Notes: a model not told the origin generated them from the sequence alone. Counted from the first letter of the stretch, positions 11,691 to 26,199 are shown. The stretch: 64,000 nucleotides of DNA from Epiperipatus broadwayi (GCA_028023455.1 JAQFVV010006305.1:4019001-4083000); one strand, 5' to 3'. Made by a program: numbers and translations.

Positions 11691-12320
11691 TTTTATCCCC
11701 TTAAACTATAAAAGATACTAAAAGAAGAAGCTTACTTATAGAGGTTTTAAAACATTTAAGATCCAAAGATAAAATAGTACTTGGAAAAACCATTAATCAA
11801 CATTATTTACATAAAAAAAACTATTGCAAAAACCAAAATTAATGCAATCTTAAAACTTAATAATTATACAACAAGTTATTACCCAACATCATTATTTGAT
11901 ATTTTCTATAAACTGTTTGAAAGAATTATGGCAATACTTGTGAATTATTTATTTTACAACAAACTAAGTTTAGATAAAATCAAACTGCTTTGATTTTTTT
12001 TAGCAATTAATAACGAAAAAGGCTTTCAAATTAAAATAAAAAATGGCGGTAATTTAAAAATCTAATCTTAATTTATGATTCTTCTGAAAAAAATTATCTC
12101 TGGATAAAAGTTTCTAGAATCTTTGAATGCAGATAAATCACCATTTTTCTGGATGCTCCGAAAATCTTGAGTGATATTAAATAATAACAATAATAGAAAA
12201 TATAATATTTTATACCTATGTCAACAGAATATAGAATATTTATCAATGGTGATGACATTCCATTAAGTTCACAAAAGAGATCCCAAAATAAAAAACTCTT
12301 AAAAAGGATTTAAAATATTT
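11690..12320 (+). pseudogene. Non-LTR retrotransposon RT relic
   Basis: The open frame at 11781-11993 contains YYPTSLFDIFYKLFERIMA followed by LVNYLFYNKLS, matching the non-LTR RT block SYRPISLLxxxxKxxERxxxxRL...FL.xxxLL that precedes the catalytic palm. A later piece (about 12222-12275, EYRIFINGDDIPLSS) resembles the segment before GVPQGS. No catalytic YxDD is visible. The fragment lies between PLE 3' tails of opposite orientation, so it was probably inserted into an inverted PLE pair or caught between two insertions. Confidence 0.65.
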
Positions 12321-12581
12321 TATATAACCTCACAAAGACAATATGCTGAATTTTATTTATATGTTGGATTATTTCCAGAATCTAATATTGTGTATATTAT
12401 CCTGTGTGCTATTTATTATTAACAGCTGAATATAATTGGAAAATTTAATCTTTATTTAAAATTTTCAATTATGTTTAACTGTTAATACTAACACACAGGT
12501 TAGTATATACCCAATATTTCAACTAGTATTATTTTTCTTTCTTCTTCAAGTATTGCTGGCCTGACTACTGATCTAAATTAG

Positions 12582-12664
12582 CATGAAAACTGAACCTTGA
12601 TCTATAGATTGCTTTATATTAAATTTTAAGGTAATGCTTTAGCCAACTGAGTAATCCTGACAAA
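12582..12664 (-). other. tRNA-like module in PLE 3' region (copy D)
   Basis: On the minus strand GATTACTCAGTTGGCTAAAG (box A-like) is followed about 50 nt later by AAGGTTCAGTTTTC (box B-like). Its position relative to the GIY-YIG domain is the same as in copies A, B and C. Confidence 0.55.
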
Positions 12665-12879
12665 GGCAACAGTTAGTAGAAATTTCACATACTTATCTAT
12701 GAGGTCCCTACTGATTTCTCCATTTTTTGCTAACAACAAAATTAATTCTTGATTTCCAAACATTATGTATAGTCACAATACATTGACATATGAAATTATC
12801 TGCCATTATCATGTAAGCAGCCTCTTTTAATTTTTTTTCTTTGTACATTTTTCTCTATCCACTGTTTTTCTATTTTCCT

Positions 12880-13040
12880 AATCAAACATACATTTTCTTT
12901 TATCTAATCTTCAGTTTGTGCTCTTGCAATTGGTTTTCAATGGGATGACTGGTGACACCAATATATAAGCTTTCACATTCATATACTATTTCATAAATGC
13001 AGTTTTTGCTTTACAGCATTTCAAGTTTAGACTCTGTATG
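12880..13040 (-). pseudogene. PLE GIY-YIG endonuclease fragment of copy D
   Basis: Minus-strand frame contains CIYEIVYECESLYIGVT followed by HPIENQLQEHKLK, parallel to copy A (CIYELTCECGRMYIGET...). This is the best-preserved GIY-YIG core of the window and has no stop across the core. The second Cys-x-Cys cysteine is kept (ECE) and the first is replaced by Y. Flanking parts are broken. Confidence 0.78.
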
Positions 13041-13429
13041 TTAGAATTGTTCATAGTGTGGTATAGCTCTGAAAAGCCGTTATTGATGGTATATTGATTG
13101 CATTAATTTATCTACTATTTCTGATATGTATGTATATAATACAGTAGCAATAATTATGTCTTTTCTTTCATTTTTGTTTTTGTTGTCTATTTATGGTTTT
13201 CTTAATGACAGTTGATGGATAACCATTCTTCATGAAGTTTGTTTTATATAGGTCTTTTCTTTTTCTAAATTATTGAATTCTGAATAAACTCCTTTTGCTT
13301 TATTCCATAGCAATAATATAATTCCATGTTTTGTATTTCTAGTGTGATTGGTTGTACATGTTAAATATTTTCTTTTATGGGACATTTATCACAAAAACAT
13401 CTAAGAATGATAATTTTTATTCTTGTTCT

Positions 13430-13585
13430 GATTCTACTGAGAATTTAATTGAAGTATTGATATGTTTCAAAAAGTTTGTAGTAATGCTTCATCATATGAC
13501 AATATGACAAATGTATCATTAACATAATGAAGTCAAACATTTGATGGCTCTGTAGTAATCTTTATGGCTATGGTGTCAAGTTCTT

Positions 13586-13655
<70 letters not shown>

Positions 13656-13735
13656 ATAATCAAGGGTGACGTTGCTGAACTCATATACATCTCTTGATTT
13701 TGTTGGAAATCTCCAATTCACTCTTGGAGAGCAGA
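13430..13735 (-). pseudogene. PLE RT fragment of copy D with a (TA)n tract inside the coding block
   Basis: Minus-strand frame (13533-13721) reads SSATSPLIIN-equivalent residues, then a run of alternating I and Y produced by (TA)n, then MEELDTIAIKIT. This is the PLE block MGSPLSPxIANIYMEELxxxAI, with the microsatellite grown exactly at the IYM codons. Downstream, WLHYVNDTFVI-like residues (about 13500-13530, off frame in places) correspond to the catalytic YxDD region, here with N in place of the first D. The copy is non-functional. Confidence 0.75.
13589..13653. repeat. (TA)n microsatellite inside PLE copy D
   Basis: About 32 uninterrupted TA units at the position of the NIYMEE codons of the RT. 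Confidence 0.95.
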
Positions 13736-13929
13736 GAAAATTATCCAGAGAACAAGTAAAACTGCATTAAGAGAAAGTATAAATGCTCAAAGATTTTCCT
13801 AGAATCAAACCTTGAATTCCATTAAAAATGTAGTGCTTTTTTAAAAAAATAAGCATAAGCTTGTTGATAAAGATTTCACAAAAATTTTCAAACAGTAAAC
13901 AAGTCATATTTTAAATTACATGAACAAAC

Positions 13930-15370
13930 AAAATAATGCCAAGAAAAAAACTTGCAAATCTTTTATGGAAATATCAGAAGTCATAATGTACAAAGCAATC
14001 TTCCAGTTTCAACTATTAAATATCTTAGTTCTAAGTATCGAACAGATGTCAAAATTTCTGTTCTTGATAGAGGACTAAATTTTGACATCACATCATCTAA
14101 TGTCCATTTATTAAATATAATGGCATCACTGATGAAGACACTAAGCAACTGCCTTTAGTAGAAGAAGCAGAATTATGCTGGAGTATAAAAAACATATGAA
14201 TGGCAACACAAACTGAAACAAAATCTTTCCTCTCTCAAATTTGATAAAACTACAATCATTCTCCCTGATGACAAAGGGAAGGTAACAATTGGAATAGATG
14301 CAACTGATTATGACAACAAAATACAAGAACCCCTCACAGGAGGTCTATACAAAGAAAGTGCCAAAAATATGATACTAAGTACAGAAACAAACTTATAGAT
14401 ATTAGTCAGAAAGCAATTCAGGAACTTCAGTAATTCAGAAATAAGTAAATTAATATCATAATTTCAACAAAATTTCTCATCTTTATAACCTTCCTAAAAT
14501 CCATAAGAACCTTATTTGATTAAGACCTATTGTTAGTTTTAGAAATTCATCTTCCCATAACTTGTCTTCTTCTCAAAGTTCTTAGTCTTTGGCATACAAG
14601 ACCCAATCCTTTGTCAGGGATTCTAAGCATTTTATTTGAATTAATCAAGAACATGAAAATTGAAAAGACTGACACCCTAGTAAGATTTGATGTAGAAAGT
14701 TCATGTAGAAAGTTTCTTCACAAATGTACTACATGAAGAAGCATTATCTGATTAAAGAAAATATTAAATGGTGAAAATAACTTACAAACCAGAACATTTT
14801 TTTTCTATTGATAGTATAATGGAACTTAAAATTCTGCATAAAAACATACTTTCAATACAATGCAGAAATCTTTCAACAAAATCAAAAGATGGCAATAGGC
14901 TTACCATTATTATAGCTGGAAGAATTTGAAACAACAGCCAAAAAGATTACTCTAGAATCACCTAAAGTTTGGTTTTGCTATGTTAATAATCTATTTTGTA
15001 TGGCCACATAATGAAGCACTATACTACAATCATTCTGAAAAATAACATATTCACTTCCATTAATGTCACAATAAAATCAGAAGGACAAAAATTACCATTC
15101 TCAAATGGTCTTGTGAGAAGATTCCCTTATGAAAAATCAAAAATACAGTTTACAGAAAACCCAACCTTACAGGAAAAGCATATAGTTCAATCATATAAAA
15201 AAAACATTGAATTGTACTATCACTATAAAACAGAACAAAAAAAGTTTCAAAAATAATTATTATGGAACAAATTCTCATGAATAATACTAATCCATCAGCT
15301 TTCATTAAGACAAAAAAAAGAAACATCAAAAGAAATCTATTATTGGTACAGTGTTGTATTTATATATACA
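13930..15370 (+). pseudogene. PLE N-terminal region and reverse transcriptase of copy C
   Basis: In order: LSSKYRTDVKISVLDRGLNF (about 14024-14083), the PLE lead-in block ending in LxRGLNF; FDKTTIILPDDKGKVTIGID (about 14239-14300), equivalent to the PLE ADKGxxxVV block; LPKIHKN-like and LRPIVSFRNSS-like residues (about 14490-14550) in shifted frames; KTDTLVRFDVESS (about 14668-14703), the first catalytic palm block, disrupted by a 13-bp duplication (TGTAGAAAGTTCA twice, 14690-14715); EEFETTAKKIT (about 14918-14955) and a FCYVNNLF-like YxDD relic (about 14972-15000) with both aspartates lost. The 86-codon frame at 14996-15256 covers the following PLE blocks. The reading frame changes at least five times, so the gene is dead. 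Confidence 0.78.
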
Positions 15371-15469
15371 TATCAGAAATAGCAGACAGATTAAAAAATT
15401 TGCAATCAGTATAGTATTAAGACAGCTTTCCATAGCCATATTACACTAAGAGAAATTCTAATATCTACA

Positions 15470-15730
15470 AAGCCTAAATTTGAAATGCTGAAAAGTAAAA
15501 ACTACATCTATGAAATACTACGAAAATGTTAAAGCATGCATATTGATGGAAACCAATTGCAAGAGCACAATCTGATAAATAGAAAAAAAATGAATGTGTC
15601 TAAAGTAGCAGATTATGTGTGTATCAATAAACATGTTTGACTGGGAAAATACAGAAATATTGTATAAAGAAAAAAGGGTACAAAAAAGAAAATTCAAAGA
15701 AACTGCTCACAGAACAATGGCAAATAATCC
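15470..15730 (+). pseudogene. PLE GIY-YIG endonuclease relic of copy C
   Basis: YIYEILRKC and, after a stop, SMHIDGNQLQEHN (about 15505-15570) align with the IYE...YIG...LQEH core of copies A and D, with a short deletion between YIG and LQEH. The downstream part (about 15590-15740) retains the pattern VSKVADYVCINKHV, the helical region after the core. Catalytic residues are lost. Confidence 0.65.
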
Positions 15731-15860
15731 CATAAGACAACCTAGTGTATCTATACATAATGTCTAAGTACCACTAATCAAATTGCTCTTAGGAAAAATG
15801 GGAAAAACAAGCTAAACCTTATGGATAAGTATATAAAATTTCTACTTACTGCTGTATTTG

Positions 15861-15935
15861 GCAGAATGGGTCAATTGTCTAGAGTTGTAATGTAAAATTC
15901 AATATCCAAAAATACTAAAGTTTCAGATTCAATTA
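15861..15935 (+). other. tRNA-like module in PLE 3' region (copy C)
   Basis: AGAATGGGTCAATTGTCTAG (box A region) and CAGATTCAATTAC (box B region), decayed relative to the module at 11.4 kb but in the same place and with the same spacing. Confidence 0.5.
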
Positions 15936-16605
15936 CTATGCTAGCACTGTGATTGGTCAGGTCAAAAAGACATGAAGAAGTGAGGAGAATAATAGCATTC
16001 ATATTATTGTGTATATACTAATCTGCTTTCTATTATCAATAGTTGAATGTAATTGGAAACAATTAAGTAAATTTTTTTTTCTAAAAACATTCAGTATTTA
16101 ATATTAATTAGATGATGGAAATAGTCCAATATATAAGTTCAGCTAAAATGCTATCATCACAAACTTTCAGGTGAACACAATATATTCTACTTTTTATACA
16201 AATAAGAAAAATATATAAAACTGAATATAACATTTTGCAATAATAGACTGAAATACAATTATATCTCCTATTATTGATGAATAACTTTGAATTGTAGTTC
16301 AACTTAATTCTTCAATCCATAAAAATTTATATCTAAAATAAATTCTAAGAACAATCTTCTTATAAATCTCCCTGACAGTGTTTAGCTCATGAGGCAAATA
16401 CTTCTGACTAGCATACTGTATTCCTGTTTGGAGAAGAAGTGCTCATACTATGTAATTTTTAGATATGCAACAAAATATTGCAATGAAGAATATTACAGAT
16501 ACACTTAAGTCCAATCCCTTATAGTGGCTTTTCATATTTTCCTATACTTCTCTATTAGTTATAAGATGAGTTCCTTCATAAAAAATAAATCAGATTTACT
16601 ATTAG

Positions 16606-16608
<3 letters not shown>

Positions 16609-16698
<90 letters not shown>
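16609..16698. repeat. (TA)n microsatellite
   Basis: About 45 TA units, ending just before TTGTAACCTAGTG. Confidence 0.95.
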
Positions 16699-16699
<1 letters not shown>

Positions 16700-16701
<2 letters not shown>

Positions 16702-19700
16702 AACCTAGTGTTATTGACACTTGGTTTATTTAGCATTATTTCCACAGGAAAACAATGCAATCCTTTTTAGAAAATAAAAAGATAAAATAATAATAATATT
16801 AAGTGATTAATAAAGTATGCTATTTACTCACTTTAACGTGTTTTAAGCAAATAACTAAATTTATTTAGTAATTTGATGTCATTTTGAAGAAGAGCATGAA
16901 TAATTTAATTAAAATATTAACAATAAAAGCAATTTAATATAGTATAAAAGCACATATTCTAAACAGTAATTGATTTTGGATGGGTGGAGAGGGAGAGTGG
17001 ATGAGTATCTTATCATAAAGCACAATAACTTCTGGTAATTTTTAAATTATTTTAGATAATAATGTATACAGAATTATACATCACTAATAAGCATTGATAG
17101 TTAAAGATATTTATTATTTTTCATTATTTGTCAAATTACTTTGTAATCCATTTAAATAATACGGAAAAACTATATGACTGTAATAAGTTTTTTTTTTTCC
17201 TTTTCTTTTGTTTATGTTATAATTAAATGATTATTTTTCTGTAAGAGGTCGCTAAAAGAAGACCGCCAAATTTTGAAGAAAGTTTAGTCTGACTCTAGTT
17301 TTACAAGGAAGAAGCAGTACTGAAATTCGGTAACAAATTTTTTATTATTTTTTATTGCAGAAATAAATATAAGTCAAGTAAATTTTTAATAATATCATGC
17401 GAGGCTAATCCTTTTTGATAAGATATTCTGTTTTCTGTTGCCATCTGCCTATTTAAAGCTTTTTATATGCAAAAATGTACTATCTTATGCTAAAGTTCAA
17501 AATGACCGTATTAACTACAGCAATTACGGAAAGTGTCATTATATTTAAAATAAGTAATATAAGTAATTTCCAGGAAATAATCAATGATTTGTTAACTTTA
17601 CCTTATTTAATTATCTTTTTGTGGTACAAAAGAAAAATTATAATTAAAAGACATATTATAAAAGCCAAGGAAAGTTAACTAGAAAACTTCGCGCTCTTTC
17701 TAAAAGAAATTGTCTGCTTTGAAAATAATGTAAGTTCCCCACATTAAAATATGTTTTATTCACTGAAAATTATATAAAAATAATATTAATGATCAAGGAT
17801 ATTTACTTATGCACCTGTATATTTTTTAAAAAGAAAATATAAATTTTCTCAAGGCAAATATCAGAAAATTTGTATGTGTGCATTTTACGGAGAATTCCTT
17901 ATTAAAGAAAAATTACAATTCCTAGAGTAGGCATAAAAACTACAAACATTAGTGACTTAATTATAACCATAATATAATATGTTATATTATACATCAACTG
18001 GAGGCGTTAAAACTTTATATCCACGTAAGTCAGCTGCAGTCGTTATAATAATAGTATTTGGAAAATTCGCGCATTAAGTTTATTCATAAGCCAGCTAGCT
18101 AAAAATGATACGTATCGCCAATAGTAAAAAGAAAAGAATTGTATATGTGATCGTCTATCGTCAAATATTCGTCATGTTAAAATATGTATTGTTTTCTTGG
18201 ATCCCAAAATTATAGCAGTCAATTCAAAGAAGAATTAACATCCAACGCTGCTATGTTTTCTTTGCTTAATTTATTAATTGCACCAGAATGGAGACAATTT
18301 TTTTATAAATGAAATAATAAAATGTGTTTCTTATTTTAAATTTGTTTCGTGAACTACGAATGGATCAAGTTCTTCATCTGGATAAATTGTCCAACGGAAA
18401 ACATTTTTTTAGTGAGATAATAAGCACTTGTTAAGTAATGATTTTTTTTACTAATTTGTAAAATTATGTGTATTTTTTTTTATATCAACAGGTGAAAGGC
18501 TGTATAGTCAAGTACTATTTAAATGACCTTGTAATCATAAAGATATGTTTTCATGTAATTATTCTAGGTTAAATTTATATTTGACATGGAAAAAATTTTT
18601 TTTTTTATAAAATGTGTTTACTTATGATATGCAATTATGAGTATAAATTTATATGTTAGATGCGTAAAAGAAGAAAAATTTAGATACTTAATAGGTAAAA
18701 TATCTAGTTAAAATTATCAGAAGTAATTAAAGATAAGTGCTATACAGGATATTACTTATTTAAAGTTTGAAACAAATTTATACTATGTTGATTGAGGAAC
18801 TTATTCCCAATTATTCTTTATTAACGCATTCACTTAATTTAGTTCAAGATACTAGACTACCAATTACTTGTTGAATGTTTCTTTGGCAAAGGTGAAAATT
18901 ATTATGGTTTATTCTGTGTTATCCATTGATTTCAGACGTTGATCTAAGTATACCCCGGAACATAAATTTAGTGTAATTAGTGTATTTGCTTGTCTTGCCC
19001 CGATATAGCATTGGTATATGCTTAAGATTTGCATAAGCAATAATTGTAATGTATCTATTTTGTGGGATGGAAAATGATCTCCCCAAAAGCTTTATTTTCC
19101 ATGAGGGGAATAGATAAAACTAGTATTCGGGTATGTTTATAACCCAAGTGATCGCTTCTCAGAGTTAGGATGATCAGTAATTTATATCGTATTTAGTGTA
19201 TTTCATTCGTTAAAATCCCAGGAGAGGATTATATTTGGTGTGTGTTCCTATTATGCCCAAGTAAGAGGCAAGGACCCACCAAACTATTTTAATGTAGTAG
19301 TTAACTCTACAGACCTTCGGTGTTATTCCATATTCCTCATGAGAAAATAGAGATAATTCCACCATGGAAGGTGTTGAATATTGTGTTTTGTTTAGAAAGT
19401 TATGGCAAGATAACAGGTATATTGGAGGTTAATTCCTCACGATCCATTTCATATAAATAGCGTGCTAGTATATATGATTAATGTCTGGATTGTGCGGCGG
19501 AATAGTGCTGGTAATCCACACGTAAGTCAATGGAGAGAGTAAGTTTAAAATTGCGTGATTTAGAAATTTTTATTTGCCAATGGAGGGTTCAAATACTAGG
19601 TTTAATTCGGGTTAATGATTAAGTAGCACTCACAATATAACTTATACTGAGAAAATCAGTGTGTATAACAACTTCAGTTGTTATTAAGGTAAATATTAAA

Positions 19701-22180
19701 ATAATAAGTGTAGCTTCTGATAAATAACCCATAAATTATAATAAGTTATCTAAATAAAAACTATTATTTAATTAAGGATATGATAATAAAAATCTTTTGT
19801 ATGTATTACCTAGAATCAAATTGTTTTTGTTTTTAAAACAAATCGTTAGTCAATAAATTCAAATAGCCGTTCATATAAGATACACTAAACGGATGAGTTG
19901 ATGTATCGATAATAATATTTATTTTGTTATATTCAATTTGCATAAATGTAAAAAGAAGATGAAGAAGTAGTTCGAATCCAGGTCTAAAAGTATAGACGAA
20001 TTAATGTTAGTTATATTTTGTTTTATCCATATGGGATCGAATAAATTGTATATGTTTGTTTATTATGTTAATCATAAAGGATAGTTTTGTTAAACTGCAA
20101 TAATAAATTAGAATCTTGTTAAAATTTAATAATAAATTATAGTCTTGTTACAAGTTGTTTTGAGTCATTTTTCTTGAGTGCTAAATAAAAGTGTATTTGC
20201 ATAATACTTGCAATACTTTTCTTGAGTCCGAAATCATTTAGGAACTCTTAAAATTCAATATACCAGATAGACAATTGTAAGCAGATCAGAATATTTCATT
20301 ATATTTTAATTTAATAAGAATTATTTATGGAATTGAAAACTTCAGACCAAGACATTTTATTTTATGTGTGTGTAAAATCACTTTATTCCCAAACTATTAG
20401 CTTTGGTTGCACATCGTTTCGTACACAGTTAAGTGAAGTGTCTAAGTAATAAATCTTAGTTAAATTATTGTGTTGTCATGGATAATGGAAGGACACAAAA
20501 GCACCCTTGTCTTTTCACCATTCCGACTGAGATTCTGGATAAAAGGGCTGTATTATTCAAAATTATGCGTTGATATTGAATATGGTTATCATCTCGTTAA
20601 ATATTATAATAGTTGATGTGTGGATGAAGACACCTGGAATTTAATAAGGTAAATGTTTCCTATAGCCGACCAGAATGTCAGTGATATGCGACAACACAAT
20701 ACTGCCGAGCATTTTCCTTAAAAACAACAGAGAACCCTGAGATTAGTGTCATTATTATAAGTGCTCTTAAATTAAGAATTGATTCATTATGATCAATATT
20801 ACAAGCGTGGCATGGCTTAAGAGATTGAAACGTCTAATTGTATAATAACAAAAATATTGAGATCATATTGGCAAATTAATGAATGTGTTGTTTTAGTCAG
20901 TAATATTAACAATGACATGAAATCATCATCATCATTATCGAACAGTGCAAGTACTTACAGCTCAGAGAATGTGTTTTGGATAGAGATAGAATGATAATTT
21001 ATTCTAAATTTTCTTTTTAAATTTATTTTATTAATGATAATTTTTTTTTAATTCTATCTCTGTCTGAACTGCATATCGCTGTAGCTGAATTATTATAACT
21101 AACCAAACGTAAAGCTATTAGGTAAAAATATAGGGTTTGTTACCCGTCCTATACGGAAGCGTCCGAATTCCGAATTCTCTTTATTGAATTCGCTCATTTA
21201 TTTTAATAGAAGTCGTGCATTTTTTTATTAGGTTAGAATATATATATATATATATAGTTTATTTATGTATAATACATCTCATACTAAAAATCTATTACTG
21301 GATTCACAAATAAAAAATCTTTGAATAAAAGAGCCAAATATATTAGATCTCTTTAATCATTTGTGAAATTTCATCAAAAGTTTCAAGATTACACATGTTT
21401 GCAACACTTATGTGCATCACAAGTACAATTTAATATCCTATTTATTATGTCATTATGTTAAACATGAACCATGAACTTCATAGTCAATGACTGCCAAATA
21501 TTATGCAAGCAGTGATAGAATTGAAGGACTATTGGTAAATTTGTTTTGAAGTTAATATCTCTATTGAACCATTTATAATACTTATTAATAATTTACTATC
21601 TAAAAAAATCCACATATAAAATAAATAAATACAATATTTTCTTCATAATTTTTTTTTAATTATCATAGATGTATCAAAAAATCACTTTGTCTCTTGTGGT
21701 AGCTTCTAATATTACCACCAAAGCTGTATTATTACTATATACAACTTTACTTTTCATTTTGATCTAGATCATTAATAGAACTTTTTCATGGAAATAAATC
21801 ATAATAAATGAAAAATGAAAGAGGTAATTTTTATAAATAGAAATAGAAAAATTTTATTAATAGATAAAGCACAAATATTATAATTCATGATTCTTGGGAT
21901 ATTATATGATGATGTTTCCTTCATGATAATTTAAAATTATTAATAATTAAATAATGGTCATAAAAGTAACTGAAATTGCTTCTGATATTTTGTTAGATAA
22001 TTAATATACACCTTAATTTAATAGTTTATTTATTTATTATTACAGATAATAATCTACTACAGATGTAGTTATATGTTAGTCTATTTCCACAATCTAAATA
22101 TTAATTGTTAAAGATTTTGTTTAAAATATTCAAACTTTATTTTAATTTTTCAAATACATTCAATAGTTAGCAGTAGCATA
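16700..22180. other. Non-coding stretch, slightly less AT-rich
   Basis: No gene or element recognised. The part at about 17.2-21.2 kb has fewer homopolymers and more CpG-containing words (for example TTCGCGCTC near 17688, ATTCGCGCATT near 18064) than the rest of the window, so it may be older unique sequence. A (TA)n tract lies at 21238-21256, and a weak inverted repeat (TAGAGATAGAAT and ATTCTATCTCTG) near 20980-21065. A 67-codon frame at 17475-17678 has no recognisable motif. Confidence 0.5.
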
Positions 22181-22184
22181 TAGT

Positions 22185-22810
22185 TTAGTATATAACATGT
22201 TGAGTGTGGTATTCTCCTCCTCTCTGTACAGATGTGACTGGCCTGACCTTGGCAGTCATAGGAAGAAGGTAAAACCTGGGATCTTTAGATTCTGTCAATG
22301 ATAAGTTTCTATATGTATGTATGGATAAGGTTTCCTTGATTTCTCCAGTTTTTTTTAAGGTGCAATGTTAATGAGTAGTTTTTGTGCAGCATCTTTAAAT
22401 TTTCATCTTTTCCCTCTCTGTCAATGTTTTGTCTTTTCACAGTTGAACATATTTGCTACTTTAGATATAGTTTTTATCATTTCCAATCATCAGTTTGTGA
22501 TCTCTCTATACCTTTTCAATGGGTGACTGGTGACACAAAATATAATTTCAGAATTCATATGGTATTTCATAGATGAAGATTTATTTTTCGGCATTTCAAG
22601 TATATGTTATGTAAAGTTTAAAATTCTTCAGATAATCCTATGGCTTTGGAAAAATATTCTGATATTAAATTGATTGTAGATTTTCTTCAGTTGGATGCTA
22701 TGCTTGGAACGGTTATGGGTATATTACAGTAGCTAAATTTTTTTATTTTATTTAAGATTTTTTAAAGTCAGCTCTTGAATAACAATTCTTCATGAGAGCT
22801 TGTTATATGT
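22185..22810 (-). mobile_element. PLE 3' part, minus orientation (copy E-minus)
   Basis: Minus strand from about 22810 down: linker, a GIY-YIG relic (about 22600-22480; the plus-strand text CAATGGGTGACTGGTGACAC parallels copy D at 12938-12957 position for position), the tRNA-like region (about 22330-22240) and start of the tail. The frame is broken. Confidence 0.7.
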
Positions 22811-23330
22811 AGAACATATATTAAATTGGGAAAAGGTAAAATATTAGATAAAAGAAAAATGCATGGCAAAGAAAATTTAAAGAAGTTTCTCATATAACAA
22901 TGGCCAAAAATAAAGATAATGTGATGATTCATAATATTTCAAAACCATTCATTAACCTTGACCTTAAGAAATAAATGGTCATACATAGGTAAGCATGTAA
23001 AATTTATACTTACTATTGATCTTTAATACAATAACGTAGATGATCAGAGCATGATCTTAAATTTATTATTCATAAATTTAAAGGTTCACAACAGACAAAT
23101 AACATATGAAGAAGAGAAGAGAATAATATCATATGAAATATTTTTATATATAAATCTGTGTATTATTACAAACAGATGAATGTATCTTAAAAGTTGAAAT
23201 AAAGTTTGAAATTTTCTAAAAATATTTAATAATTAATATGAAATGATGAAAATAATCCAACATATAATCACAATTACAATACCATTATCACAAACTTTCA
23301 GATAAACATAGTATCTATATTATGGCGTCT
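22811..23330 (+). mobile_element. PLE 3' part, plus orientation (copy E-plus)
   Basis: Begins within the end of the endonuclease region (TTGGGAAAAGGTAAAATATT, compare 15650), then the PLE spacer, a much decayed tRNA-like module (about 23025-23095), GAAGAAGAGAAGAGAATAATA (compare 15973), the tail with AATAAAGTTT (about 23200) and CATTATCACAAACTTTCAG near 23283. It stands head to head with copy E-minus. Confidence 0.7.
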
Positions 23331-25264
<1,934 letters not shown>

Positions 25265-26199
25265 TTAAAAGTAATATATATATAATTACTATAAATAATA
25301 AAAATATTAGATTAATGTTAGTGATATGCTTCTTTTTTTCAGGTATAGTTGATGCTATGTTTTTGGTTAACTTGCATGGTATTATTAATTGTTGAATGTA
25401 TATAATACACACTTTTGGACCTGTCAATCATAGAAGATTTGTATTTCACATGCATACAATTAATCTTAAGCAAAAAAAAAATATTTCATCTTATAATGTT
25501 ACAGCAAGGACTGCTTTGTAATTTTTGACAACAAAAATATGTTCTTAAAAATAATAGTGTTGTATAATACATTTTTATATACTCTAAAATACTTATCTAA
25601 AAATGAGCAAAATTTGGCAGAACAAAATGAAGCATATAAATTATACATTCATCTACATAAAACTGAATTTTACCTGCCCTCAAATGCTAGTTGTAATGAT
25701 TATGTTTTCATAAGTTATGAATCATATATCATGAAAAATTATTTTTTTCCTCCTCTATATACGTTAATAATATTAAATCACCTCACATGGCTAAAAAATT
25801 CAGCACCACCCTCTGTGAAACAAATATATAAATGAGTAGAGTGATTTAATATTTGGAGATTCATTTCAGTTTAGCATTAAGCATTGGGATTATTTTCATA
25901 TGTAATTGTGTTAGGAGGTTTATAAATTAAAATTACTAATATTTAGTTTGTCTTTATGTAATAGTAGTACACATATTTGTTTAGTAACAATTTTAGACCA
26001 TTGCTTATTTAAATTTCAAACTTTTTGTTTGAATTAATTTGTATTTCAATATTTAAAATCTAATAGCATACGGTTTCAAAGTGGTATCATTCTGAGGCTG
26101 GTTACTTTCAAATACAGACTCTATCATTAGTTTTATTAAACAAACTAATTACAAATATAATAGAGAAGAAAGTGCCAAAAGAATTTATAAAAGGGTAGA

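Larger units (their letters stand above)
12345..13735 (-). mobile_element. Penelope-like element copy D (minus strand, rearranged tail)
   Basis: Minus-strand order from high to low coordinate is RT fragment (about 13735-13430), linker, GIY-YIG (about 13040-12880), tRNA-like module (12664-12582) and tail. The tail is folded back on itself: 12390-12450 is an inverted copy of 12453-12515, and 12347-12388 is again minus-oriented. The copy lies next to plus-strand copy C, so the two are divergently placed with about 200 bp between their recognisable 5' parts. Confidence 0.8.
13930..16190 (+). mobile_element. Penelope-like element copy C (most complete)
   Basis: Contains the N-terminal region, RT, GIY-YIG region, tRNA-like module (15861-15935) and stem-loop tail (about 16036-16100). 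Many stops and frameshifts interrupt it. It is the only copy that keeps the region upstream of the RT core. The 3' tail motif ATGATGGAAATAGTCCAATATATAAG (about 16111-16136, shown in part) matches copies A and B. Confidence 0.85.

Noticed and set aside
14116-14160. CTGATGA inside PLE copy C as a hammerhead core
   Set aside because: It belongs to the degenerate coding region; no GAAA or pairing stems follow.
17660-17745. Possible exon with a GTAAGT donor near 17729
   Set aside because: A six-base donor match is frequent by chance; no open frame, acceptor or promoter supports an exon.
25539-25835. 98-codon plus-strand frame
   Set aside because: No motif, AT-driven composition and no neighbouring element or splice signals that support it.
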